DNA from: an uncultured Clostridium sp.
GTDB lineage: Bacteria; Bacillota; Clostridia; Clostridiales; Clostridiaceae
Direction: 5' to 3'
Assembly: GCA_946575275.1 (NCBI GenBank)
Contig: CAMNZV010000022.1
Span: forward strand, 1-13,398
Length of the DNA: 13,398 nt
Positions 1 through 7,941 of this stretch are shown piece after piece. Within the stretch, counting starts at the first letter, position 1; each line of letters opens with the position of its first letter. A program made the translations under genes and the position numbers. The notes under the pieces are model-generated. The model had not been told where the DNA came from. It made no database searches and saw only the letters and a list, made by a program, of their open reading frames with translations.

Positions 1-2
1 AA

Positions 3-2165
3 TTGGTAAATATAGAAGAGAGAATAGCAACTGAGCTTCAATTAAAATTAAATCATGTAACAAATGTAATAGAAATGCTTGACGAAGGTAATACAGTGCC
101 TTTTATTTCAAGATATAGAAAAGAAAGAACAGGAGATATGTCGGATGAAGTTCTTAGAAAATTTGCAGAAAGGCTTACTTATTTAAGAAATCTTCAAGAA
201 AGAAAATCTGATGTTTTAAGAATAATTGAAGAACAGGGTAATTTAACAGAGGAAATTACAAAATCTCTAGAAAATGCAGAAACATTAACAGAGGTTGAAG
301 ATATATATAGGCCATATAAGCCTAAAAAGAGAACCAGGGCAACCATTGCAAAGGAAAAGGGGCTTGAACCTCTAGCAACTGTTATTATAAGTGGAATTCT
401 TAAAAATAACATAAATGAAGAGGCATTAAAATATATAGATGAAGAAAAGGGCGTAACTACTATTGAAGAAGCTTTATATGGAGCTAGGGATATTGTTGCA
501 GAAGCAATTTCAGAAGATGCAAAATATAGAAAATATATTAGAGAGTTTGTTATGAAGGAAGGCTTAATTGAATCTAAGGGTTCAAGTGACGAGCCAACTC
601 CCTATGAAATGTATTATGAATATAGTGAAGAGGTTAAAAAAATCCCACCACATAGAATTTTGGCAATTAACAGAGGAGAAAAGGAAAAGATTTTATCTGT
701 AAAAATAGTTGCATCAGAAGATAAAATCATAAAATATTTAGAAAATCAGCTATTAAAAAATAATGAGTTTACTGATTTAGAGTTAAGTTTAGCTATAAAG
801 GATGCATATAAAAGATTAATATTCCCTTCAATTGAAAGAGAAATAAGAAGCGAATTAACAGATAAAGGTGAAGAAGGTGCAATCAATATATTTAAAGAAA
901 ATTTAAAGGCATTATTAATGCAAGCACCTATAAAGGGAAAAACAGTTATGGGATATGATCCAGGCTTTAGAACTGGATGTAAAATAGCTATTTTAGATAG
1001 TAACGGAAAGTTTTTAGAAAATGTAGCTGTATACCCAACAGTACCTAAACGTGATATAGAAGGAACTAAAAAAACCTTAAAGGCTCTTATAAAAAAATAT
1101 GATGTAGATGTAATTTCCCTTGGCAATGGGACAGCATCAAGAGAATCAGAAGAAGTTATTGCAGAAATGATAAGTGAAATTAAAAATGAAACAGGTAAAG
1201 AACTAGCCTATGTTATAGTTTCAGAGGCAGGAGCATCTGTATATTCAGCATCAAAACTTGCAACAAAAGAATATCCAGACCTAGACGTAACAGTTAGAGG
1301 AGCAATTTCCATAGGTAGAAGGCTTCAAGATCCAATTGCAGAGCTTGTTAAAATAGATCCAAAGGCAATTGGTGTTGGGCAATATCAACATGATGTAACA
1401 CAAAAAAGACTAGAAGAATCCTTAAGTGGAGTAGTAGAAGATTGTGTAAATAAAGTAGGGGTAGATTTAAATACAGCAACACCATCTTTATTAACTTATA
1501 TTTCAGGAATAAATGCAGCTATTGCTACAAATATAGTGGACTATAGGGATGAAAATGGAGGATTCAAGACAAGAAAGGAACTTTTAAAGGTTAAGAGACT
1601 TGGACAAAAGGCATATGAACAATGTGCAGGATTCTTAAGAGTTCCAGAAAGCAAGGAACCACTTGATAATACAGCAGTTCATCCAGAATCCTATAATGAA
1701 GCTAAGAAATTAATTGAACTACTTGGATATACCAAAGAAGATTTAAAAAATAATTCATTAGAAGATATTGAAGAAAGAACTAAACTTAAAGGAATTAAAA
1801 ATATAGAAAAGGAAATATCAATTGGCGAATTAACATTAAAGGACATTATAAAAGAAATTAAAAAGCCAGGTAGGGACCCTAGAGATGAAATGCCAAAGCC
1901 AATCCTTAAAACAGGGGTTATAGATTTAAAGGATTTAACAGAGGGTATGATTCTTATGGGAACAGTTAGAAATGTATCAGACTTTGGAGCCTTTGTAGAT
2001 ATAGGAGTTCATCAAGATGGTTTAGTTCATAAAAGTCAGATGGCAGATAGATTTGTAAAGCATCCACTTGACATAGTAAAGGTTGGAGATGTAATAGAGG
2101 TAAAAATACTAGAGGTTGATACAAAAAGAAAGAGAATATCACTGTCAATGAAGGATTTAAAATAA
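3..2165 (+). CDS. tex: Tex family RNA-binding transcription accessory protein
   Basis: Tex is a cytoplasmic nucleic-acid-binding protein linked to transcription and RNA metabolism; its exact role in clostridia is unsettled. The 720 residues match the usual family length. An N-terminal helical region contains the family signature around residues 30-45 (NTVPFISRYRKE). A YqgF/RNase H-like domain starts near residue 316 (MGYDPGFRTG, then SLGNGTASRE). Helix-hairpin-helix motifs span about 480-550 (VGVDLNTAT, then LLKVKRLGQKAYEQCAGFLRV). A C-terminal S1 RNA-binding domain covers about 645-718 (GTVRNVSDFGAFVDIGVHQDGLVH). The start is a TTG two bases inside the window, so no ribosome binding site can be seen. 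It is chosen because the protein from here is full length and the next ATG (residue 25) would remove conserved sequence. A start slightly further upstream cannot be excluded. No terminator is visible between the stop and the next promoter. Confidence 0.95.
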   Translation: MVNIEERIATELQLKLNHVTNVIEMLDEGNTVPFISRYRKERTGDMSDEVLRKFAERLTYLRNLQERKSDVLRIIEEQGNLTEEITKSLENAETLTEVEDIYRPYKPKKRTRATIAKEKGLEPLATVIISGILKNNINEEALKYIDEEKGVTTIEEALYGARDIVAEAISEDAKYRKYIREFVMKEGLIESKGSSDEPTPYEMYYEYSEEVKKIPPHRILAINRGEKEKILSVKIVASEDKIIKYLENQLLKNNEFTDLELSLAIKDAYKRLIFPSIEREIRSELTDKGEEGAINIFKENLKALLMQAPIKGKTVMGYDPGFRTGCKIAILDSNGKFLENVAVYPTVPKRDIEGTKKTLKALIKKYDVDVISLGNGTASRESEEVIAEMISEIKNETGKELAYVIVSEAGASVYSASKLATKEYPDLDVTVRGAISIGRRLQDPIAELVKIDPKAIGVGQYQHDVTQKRLEESLSGVVEDCVNKVGVDLNTATPSLLTYISGINAAIATNIVDYRDENGGFKTRKELLKVKRLGQKAYEQCAGFLRVPESKEPLDNTAVHPESYNEAKKLIELLGYTKEDLKNNSLEDIEERTKLKGIKNIEKEISIGELTLKDIIKEIKKPGRDPRDEMPKPILKTGVIDLKDLTEGMILMGTVRNVSDFGAFVDIGVHQDGLVHKSQMADRFVKHPLDIVKVGDVIEVKILEVDTKRKRISLSMKDLK

Positions 2166-2178
2166 AATCATAAAAATG

Positions 2179-2207
2179 TTGCAAAAAATTAATAAAAAGA
2201 ATATAAT
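2179..2207 (+). promoter_or_regulatory. Sigma-A promoter of the FMN riboswitch-ribU unit
   Basis: A -35 box TTGCAA (2179-2184) and a perfect -10 box TATAAT (2202-2207) are separated by 17 bases. The predicted start of transcription, about 2214, lies only a few bases before the riboswitch aptamer begins, which is the expected arrangement. The -35 box begins 14 bases after the tex stop codon, so ribU has its own transcript. Confidence 0.8.
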
Positions 2208-2217
2208 AAAAACATAA

Positions 2218-2328
2218 ATCTTCAGGGCGGAGTGTAATTCTCCACCGGCGGTTATAGCCCGCGAGCTAAATTTTAGCATGATTCGGTGTAATTCCGAGGC
2301 CGACAGTATAGTCTGGATGAAAGAAGGT
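2218..2328 (+). promoter_or_regulatory. FMN riboswitch (RFN element) aptamer
   Basis: This region carries the conserved RFN blocks in order: CAGGGCGGAGTG, then CTCCACCGGCGGTTATAGCC, CGCGAGC, GATTCGGTGTAATTCCGAGG, CCGACAGTATAGTCTGGATG and AAAGAAGG. The closing P1 helix pairs ATCTTC (2218-2223) with GAAGGT (2323-2328), including one T-G wobble. FMN riboswitches bind flavin mononucleotide and shut off riboflavin synthesis or uptake genes. The gene directly downstream encodes a riboflavin transporter component, which fits. The expression platform is the terminator at 2350-2383. Confidence 0.97.
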
Positions 2329-2349
2329 AACATTTCGTGTAAAATTATG

Positions 2350-2383
2350 CCCTGACTTTTAATAGGTCAGGGTTTTTATTTTT
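2350..2383 (+). terminator. Riboswitch-controlled intrinsic terminator before ribU
   Basis: The stem CCCTGAC (2350-2356) pairs with GTCAGGG (2366-2372) around a 9-base loop and is followed by the T-rich run TTTTTATTTTT (2373-2383). It sits between the FMN aptamer and the ribU ribosome binding site. It therefore acts as the off-state of the switch rather than as the end of a gene. GCCCTGA (2349-2355) is also an exact complement of TCAGGGC inside the aptamer (2222-2228), giving a plausible competing antiterminator when FMN is absent. Confidence 0.9.
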
Positions 2384-2426
2384 CTGTAATGTTTACCCAC
2401 TCTGTAAAATATTTTGGAGGGGAAAA

Positions 2427-3020
2427 ATGAATAATACTAATCAAAAATTAAACAAATCAATTAAAATTGCTTTACTTGGAGCAATAGCAGGGTTACTTAT
2501 GTTTATAGAGTTACCTATAATACCAATATTTCCATGGCTTAAATTAGACTTTTCAGAACTACCAGTTTTACTTGGAGCTTTTGCCTTTGGACCATTTGCA
2601 GGAGTTATAGTTGAACTTGTAAAACTTGCAATTCATACAGTTTATACAGGGACAACCACAGGTTATGTAGGAGAGCTTGCAAACTTTATAATGGGAATAT
2701 CCTTTGTAGTACCAGCAGCATTTATATATCATAGAAATAAAAGCAAAAAAACAGCTATTATAGGAATGATAATTGGAACAATAATAATGGAAGTTGTTGC
2801 AATACTAACAAATATATATATATTACTACCTTTATACGGGATGCCAATGACAGGTGCAGCAGCATTAAAATATGTGACAGTTGGATTATTACCACTAAAC
2901 ACCATAAAGGCAGTTTCAGTATCTTTTGCAACATATCAAGTCTATAAAAGACTTTCAGTGGCTTTATTTAAGGTAGATCCACAATTTGAAGGAAAGAAAA
3001 AGCTTACAATAGCAAAGTAG
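2427..3020 (+). CDS. ribU: Riboflavin ECF transporter substrate-binding (S) component RibU
   Basis: RibU is the membrane-embedded, substrate-specific subunit of an energy-coupling factor (ECF) transporter. It binds riboflavin outside the cell and works with a shared EcfA/EcfA'/EcfT module that is not in this window. The 197 residues are typical in length and mostly hydrophobic, with about six membrane helices. The family segment KLDFSELPVLLGAFAFGP (residues about 39-56) and the later GYVGELANFIMG segment (79-90) are present. The N-terminal tail is short and polar, and the C-terminus is lysine-rich and cytoplasmic. The ATG is preceded by GGAGGGG at 2416-2422. The FMN riboswitch upstream independently supports riboflavin as substrate, because uptake is repressed when FMN is plentiful. 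The gene is followed by its own terminator, so it is monocistronic. Confidence 0.95.
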   Translation: MNNTNQKLNKSIKIALLGAIAGLLMFIELPIIPIFPWLKLDFSELPVLLGAFAFGPFAGVIVELVKLAIHTVYTGTTTGYVGELANFIMGISFVVPAAFIYHRNKSKKTAIIGMIIGTIIMEVVAILTNIYILLPLYGMPMTGAAALKYVTVGLLPLNTIKAVSVSFATYQVYKRLSVALFKVDPQFEGKKKLTIAK

Positions 3021-3030
3021 AATAACTTAT

Positions 3031-3059
3031 AAAACAGGTGCTTTGGCACCTGTTTTTTT
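3031..3059 (+). terminator. Intrinsic terminator after ribU
   Basis: The perfect 11-bp stem AAAACAGGTGC (3031-3041) pairs with GCACCTGTTTT (3046-3056) around the tetraloop TTTG and runs into seven T residues. It begins 10 bases after the ribU stop codon. The A-run before the stem could also support weak termination from the other strand. Confidence 0.92.
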
Positions 3060-3098
3060 ATGCATATATTAATAAAGTAATAAATTTGTAACTTTTTA

Positions 3099-3127
3099 AT
3101 GCAAATTGGATAAAAAAAGTATATAAT
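3099..3127 (+). promoter_or_regulatory. Candidate promoter of the SH3-NlpC/P60 gene
   Basis: A perfect -10 box TATAAT lies at 3122-3127. The best -35 match at 17-base spacing is the weak ATGCAA (3099-3104), so the promoter may need an activator or another sigma factor, or may simply be weak. It would leave a leader of about 60 AT-rich bases before the strong AGGAGG ribosome binding site at 3180-3185. The placement is inferred from the -10 box and from the terminator just upstream. Confidence 0.5.
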
Positions 3128-3193
3128 AGAAAACGTATAACTATGAAATAAATAAATTTATATATATATTTGTTAAAAAAGGAGGAACAATAG

Positions 3194-5308
3194 ATGAACA
3201 GGAAGAAGATATTACAAATAATGCTTGCAGCCTCTACATTTGCAGGGGGGATGACAATGTCTCACAAGGTGGTTGATGCAGCCATGATTGAAAGTGCAAG
3301 CAGTAACAATTTAATTGGGAATACTATAAAAAGCATTAATGTAATTAAAGCACAGGTTGTTAATGTTACTTCAAATTTAAGAGTAAGAGCAGCTGCAAGT
3401 GCAAATTCTAGTGTACTTGGATATTTAAATAATAAAAGTACAATAGAGGTATTAGGAGAAGAAGGCGATTGGTACAAAATAAATTTTAATGGTCAAACAG
3501 CATATGTAAGTAAGGATTATGTAACATTAGAAAATGGTACAACATCAGGGACATTAACAACATCTAGTAGTGGACAAGTTATTAATGTAAGTTCAGAATT
3601 AAGGGTAAGGCAATCACCATCAACATCATCAGCAATTATTGGATCTTTAAAAAATGGAGAAAAATTTGATATTATTTCAAAAAGTGGAGACTGGTACAAT
3701 ATTAAAACAGGAAATATTATAGGATTTATATCTGGTGAATATGTAAAAGAAATTACAAGTACAGGAACAACTGAGAGTACATCAAGCAATAGTACAAGCA
3801 CCTCCTCTATTAAAAATGGAACAGTAATTAATGTAAGTTCCAATTTAAGAGTAAGAACATCAGCCAATGCAACTTCAGAAGTATTAGGATACCTTTTAAA
3901 CGGTACAAAGGTTAAAGTTCAAGGAGAAGAGTCAGGATGGTATAAAATAGATTATAACGGAAAAACAGGTTATGTATCTAAGGAATATATACAAATAGAC
4001 GGAAGTACAACTACACCGGTTACACCAGTAGCACCAACACCAGAAGAGCCAACAACACCAGAAACACCTGCAATAACAAGTAAAACTGGAAAGATAATAA
4101 ATGTAAATTCAAATTTAAATGTAAGATCAGGTGCAGGAACTTCAAGCACAATAATAGGACATTTAAATAATGGAAGTACAGTAAAAATAACTGGAGAGGA
4201 AGCGGGATGGTATAAAATAGATTTTAATGGAAAAACAGGTTATGTATCTAAGGAATATGTACAAATAAATGGAAGCACAACTACACCGGTTACACCAGAA
4301 ACACCAGCAGAACCAGTAGCGCCAACAACACCAGAAACACCTGCAATAACAAGTAAAACAGGGAAAATTATAAATGTAAATTCAAATTTAAATGTAAGAT
4401 CAGGTGCAGGAACTTCAAGCACAATAATAGGACATTTAAATAATGGAAGTACAGTAAAAGTAACTGGAGAGGAAGCAGGATGGTATAAAATAGATTTTAA
4501 TAGGAAAACAGGTTATGTATCTAAGGAATATGTACAAATAGATGGAAGTACAACAGCACCGGTTACACCAAATGCTTCAAATACAAATCAAGAAACAGTT
4601 AAAACTCAAAAGGGTAAGGTAATTAATATTTCAAGTAATCTAAGAGTTAGAACAGAGCCAAATACAACCTCACAAGTTTTAGGATATCTGCTAAATGGAG
4701 ATGTAATTGAGATTACAAGTAAATCAAGCGATTGGTATAAGGTTAATTTTCGTGGGCAAGTTGGCTATGTAAGTGATGCTTATATACAAATTGTAGATTC
4801 ATCTACTTCAACTACTACTGGTGGGACAAATACTGGTACAACTACAGGAAGTACAAGCAGTGCTTATACAACTATATTAAATGCAATGAAGGAACATATT
4901 GGAACGCCATATGTATGGGGAGGTTCTGGTGAATACTTAACAACTTCATTATTAGATAAATTAACAGGAATGTATCCAACTCAAGCTTCAAATGGAGCAT
5001 ATACAAGAGCAAGAGCCTATGCAGATAAAGGATATAGAGCCTTTGACTGTTCAGGTCTTATGCAATGGGGATTTGCAAAGGCAGGAGTTAAAATAGATAG
5101 AAGTACTTGGGGACAAATCTTAAATGGAGTTGAAGTTCCAATAAGCAAAATACAACCAGGTGATTTATTGTTTTATTCAAATTTAACTCATGTAGGGATG
5201 TATATTGGTAATGGACAATGGATTGAAGCACCAAATAAAAGTGCAAATGTTAGGATAACAAATGTTCCATGGGGATCAGTTACAAGAGCAAGAAGAGTAC
5301 TAAATTAA
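3194..5308 (+). CDS. Secreted cell-wall hydrolase: six SH3 repeats plus NlpC/P60 peptidase
   Basis: This is predicted to be an exported peptidoglycan endopeptidase that cuts stem peptides. Residues 1-30 form a signal peptide (MNRKKILQIML, then a hydrophobic core and the VDAA cleavage region). Six bacterial SH3 (SH3b) domains follow at about 54-111, 127-186, 208-268, 298-358, 389-449 and 473-533. Each has the pattern N-V-x-S-x-L-x-V-R, then G-x-W-Y-x-I, then GYVS-x-x-Y, and probably binds the wall. Ser/Thr- and Pro/Thr-rich linkers separate them. The NlpC/P60 domain covers about 558-704. Likely catalytic residues are C619 (FDCSGL), H666 (THVGMY) and E678 (WIEAPN), a Cys-His-Glu set like that of mycobacterial RipA. 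About 40 residues separate GTPYVWGG from FDCSGL, far more than in typical members. Repeats 4 and 5 are near-identical in DNA. AGGAGG sits 8 bases before the ATG. No terminator is seen before the kinase-like gene. Confidence 0.93.
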   Translation: MNRKKILQIMLAASTFAGGMTMSHKVVDAAMIESASSNNLIGNTIKSINVIKAQVVNVTSNLRVRAAASANSSVLGYLNNKSTIEVLGEEGDWYKINFNGQTAYVSKDYVTLENGTTSGTLTTSSSGQVINVSSELRVRQSPSTSSAIIGSLKNGEKFDIISKSGDWYNIKTGNIIGFISGEYVKEITSTGTTESTSSNSTSTSSIKNGTVINVSSNLRVRTSANATSEVLGYLLNGTKVKVQGEESGWYKIDYNGKTGYVSKEYIQIDGSTTTPVTPVAPTPEEPTTPETPAITSKTGKIINVNSNLNVRSGAGTSSTIIGHLNNGSTVKITGEEAGWYKIDFNGKTGYVSKEYVQINGSTTTPVTPETPAEPVAPTTPETPAITSKTGKIINVNSNLNVRSGAGTSSTIIGHLNNGSTVKVTGEEAGWYKIDFNRKTGYVSKEYVQIDGSTTAPVTPNASNTNQETVKTQKGKVINISSNLRVRTEPNTTSQVLGYLLNGDVIEITSKSSDWYKVNFRGQVGYVSDAYIQIVDSSTSTTTGGTNTGTTTGSTSSAYTTILNAMKEHIGTPYVWGGSGEYLTTSLLDKLTGMYPTQASNGAYTRARAYADKGYRAFDCSGLMQWGFAKAGVKIDRSTWGQILNGVEVPISKIQPGDLLFYSNLTHVGMYIGNGQWIEAPNKSANVRITNVPWGSVTRARRVLN
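4048..4570 (+). repeat. Tandem near-identical SH3-domain duplication (273-base period)
   Basis: Copy one (4048-4320) and copy two (4321-4570, lacking the variable end of the linker) align with about a dozen mismatches by eye over roughly 250 bases and no frame change. Each copy encodes one SH3 domain plus part of its Pro/Thr linker. The encoded proteins differ at only four positions: I/V, G437R in copy two, N/D and T/A. The linker segment coding GSTTTPVTP also recurs at 4001, 4271 and 4544, which extends the periodicity back into SH3 domain 3. This indicates recent in-frame expansion by recombination or slippage. Confidence 0.92.
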
Positions 5309-5354
5309 AGTTTTAAACATATAATTATAGTAAACAATTTTAGGATGGATATTA

Positions 5355-5945
5355 ATGAAGAAATATCATTGCTATTCAGCAAACTTTGATGAAAATACAG
5401 AAAAACTATTTAGGGAAGCTGTATTTTTAGGGCAAGGAAATAATGGGGTTGTGTATAAACTTCCCAAAGGAAGAGTAATAAAATTATTTTTTAATGAAAA
5501 AGTTTGGTATGACGAAGTCTATATACTTAAAAAGACTAAAAATTCTAAGCTTTTTCCAAGGCTTTATGAGAATGGAAAAATGTATATTGTCCGTGATATG
5601 GTTTTTGGAATACAACTTGATAAATACATAAAAAAGTATGGATTAAACAAAAGTATTGTTAATAATATATATAAAATGACAAAAGAATTTAAAGCCTTAC
5701 ACTTTACTAAAATTGATGCTAGATGCAAAGATATATATGTTGGAGAAAATAATAAAATAATGTTAATTGATCCAAAGAAGTATTTTAAAAGAAAAGTTTC
5801 CTTTCCAAGACATTTAATGAAAGGATTTATTAAATTAGGAGTATTAGATGACTTTATAAGCTATATGAAAGAAATTAATAAAAATGTTGCATTAGAATGG
5901 GAAATTAACTTTAATAAATACTGGGAGAAAGAGAAACTAAAATAA
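5355..5945 (+). CDS. Small protein-kinase-like fold protein, atypical catalytic motifs
   Basis: I do not recognise a named family, but the 196-residue protein has the landmarks of a minimal kinase-like fold. LGQGNNGVVYKL (25-36) resembles a glycine-rich nucleotide loop. K43 in RVIKLFF fits the ATP-binding lysine, and E54 in WYDEVYIL fits its helix-C partner. IVRDMVFGIQLDKYI (78-92) resembles the hinge. D121 in KIDARCKDIYV fits the catalytic-loop aspartate, and D139 in IMLIDPKKYF fits the metal-binding aspartate, with DPK where DFG is usual. The residue aligned with the conserved catalytic-loop asparagine is D126. There is no signal peptide or membrane segment, so it is probably cytoplasmic. 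It starts 46 bases after the wall hydrolase with AGGATGG upstream (5342-5348), and co-transcription is likely. It could be an active small kinase (Ser/Thr or small molecule) or a pseudokinase; substrate and role are unknown. Confidence 0.75.
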   Translation: MKKYHCYSANFDENTEKLFREAVFLGQGNNGVVYKLPKGRVIKLFFNEKVWYDEVYILKKTKNSKLFPRLYENGKMYIVRDMVFGIQLDKYIKKYGLNKSIVNNIYKMTKEFKALHFTKIDARCKDIYVGENNKIMLIDPKKYFKRKVSFPRHLMKGFIKLGVLDDFISYMKEINKNVALEWEINFNKYWEKEKLK

Positions 5946-5950
5946 TTCAG

Positions 5951-5990
5951 ATAGCAAAAAGTTGTATTTAAGGACTTTTTGCTATTTTTT
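5951..5990 (+). terminator. Intrinsic terminator after the kinase-like gene
   Basis: The perfect 12-bp stem ATAGCAAAAAGT (5951-5962) pairs with ACTTTTTGCTAT (5974-5985) around an 11-base loop, followed by a run of T. It starts five bases after the stop codon. It is the first clear terminator downstream of the SH3-NlpC/P60 promoter, so the two genes probably form one transcript. Confidence 0.9.
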
Positions 5991-6014
5991 AACACAAATT
6001 TAAATGATAAATAT

Positions 6015-6042
6015 TTGCAATTGATAACAAATATGTTATAAT
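6015..6042 (+). promoter_or_regulatory. Strong extended -10 promoter of enolase
   Basis: TTGCAA (6015-6020) and TATAAT (6037-6042) are 16 bases apart, and TG at 6034-6035 makes the -10 extended (TGTTATAAT). Transcription should begin near 6049, giving an AT-rich leader of about 85 bases before the ATG. The strength fits a highly expressed glycolytic gene. Confidence 0.82.
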
Positions 6043-6097
6043 CATATTAGTAGATTGAATATATAAATTTCTTATTGGAAATAATATATATGTTTAA

Positions 6098-7429
<1,332 letters not shown>

Positions 7430-7442
7430 ATATAAAATAACA

Positions 7443-7477
7443 AAGCCTTTCAAATTTTTTTTGGAAGGCTTGTTTTT
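7443..7477 (+). terminator. Intrinsic terminator after eno
   Basis: The stem AAGCCTTTCAAA (7443-7454) pairs with TTTGGAAGGCTT (7460-7471) with one T-G wobble and a TTTTT loop. It is followed by G and a five-T run (7473-7477). It begins 13 bases after the enolase stop and separates eno from the secG promoter. Confidence 0.88.
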
Positions 7478-7488
7478 ATAAAAAATTA

Positions 7489-7517
7489 TTGAAAAAAAAT
7501 ATATACTGTGCTAATAT
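7489..7517 (+). promoter_or_regulatory. Sigma-A promoter of secG
   Basis: TTGAAA (7489-7494) and TAATAT (7512-7517) are separated by 17 bases. TG at 7509-7510 gives an extended -10. Transcription would start near 7524, leaving a leader of about 40 bases. Confidence 0.72.
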
Positions 7518-7552
7518 AAAGTCATATTGGTATGTGAAAAACATACTTGGGT

Positions 7553-7559
7553 GGAGGTG
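7553..7559 (+). promoter_or_regulatory. Ribosome binding site fixing the secG start
   Basis: GGAGGTG lies five bases before the ATG at 7565. The open frame extends upstream to a TTG at 7547, but that start would place this site inside the coding sequence. The ATG at 7565 is therefore preferred. Confidence 0.85.
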
Positions 7560-7564
7560 TAACC

Positions 7565-7795
7565 ATGACAACAGCATTATATATTGTAGAATTAATATTA
7601 GGATTAATAGTAATAGTGTCTGTATTAATGCAACCAAGTAAATCAGATGCATTAAGTGGATTGATTCAAGGTAGCAGTAATGAAACTTTTTATTCAAAAA
7701 ACAAAACGAAAACAAAAGAAGCATTATTAATTAGAGTTACAGTAATTTCAATGATATTATTTGTAATTAATACTCTTGTATTAAATTTAATCTAA
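7565..7795 (+). CDS. secG: Preprotein translocase subunit SecG
   Basis: SecG is the small auxiliary membrane subunit of the SecYEG protein-export channel. Starting at ATG 7565 the protein is 76 residues, the normal SecG size. It has two membrane helices (about 3-21 and 53-74) joined by a cytoplasmic loop with the family pattern LMQPSKSDALSGLIQG, then SSNETFYSK. The loop ends in a lysine-rich stretch, consistent with both termini outside. The gene has its own promoter and terminator. Its position just upstream of the rnr-smpB-ssrA set is common in Firmicutes, although hppA intervenes here. Confidence 0.95.
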   Translation: MTTALYIVELILGLIVIVSVLMQPSKSDALSGLIQGSSNETFYSKNKTKTKEALLIRVTVISMILFVINTLVLNLI

Positions 7796-7812
7796 TATAT
7801 TAAATTTAAAAT

Positions 7813-7857
7813 AAACAGCTAGATTTAGCCTAAGCTAAATTTAGCTGTTTATTTTTT
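7813..7857 (+). terminator. Intrinsic terminator after secG
   Basis: A long hairpin pairs 7813-7829 (AAACAGCTAGATTTAGC) with 7834-7850 (GCTAAATTTAGCTGTTT). This gives 17 bp with a single G-T wobble and a CTAA loop, followed by A and six T residues. It lies 18 bases after the secG stop. Confidence 0.93.
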
Positions 7858-7866
7858 ATTAACGGT

Positions 7867-7896
7867 TTGTTACTTTAAACTTCATATTTTTATAAT
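7867..7896 (+). promoter_or_regulatory. Candidate promoter of hppA
   Basis: TTGTTA (7867-7872) and a perfect TATAAT (7891-7896) are separated by 18 bases. The site lies between the secG terminator and the hppA ribosome binding site, so hppA is probably transcribed independently of secG. Confidence 0.68.
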
Positions 7897-7941
7897 ATTA
7901 TTAATATATATGGTAAATAAAATAAATAAGGGGATGATAGT

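Noticed and set aside
746..1126. 126-residue open frame on the - strand inside tex
   Set aside because: It is fully covered by the strongly conserved tex coding frame, with no convincing ribosome binding site or domain. It is a shadow of AT-rich codons.
7547..7564. TTG-initiated six-residue extension of secG
   Set aside because: It would put the clear GGAGGTG ribosome binding site inside the gene and make the protein longer than usual; ATG 7565 is better.
7476..7724. 82-residue - strand open frame across the secG promoter and gene
   Set aside because: It is the reverse shadow of secG, and its hydrophobicity mirrors the SecG helices.
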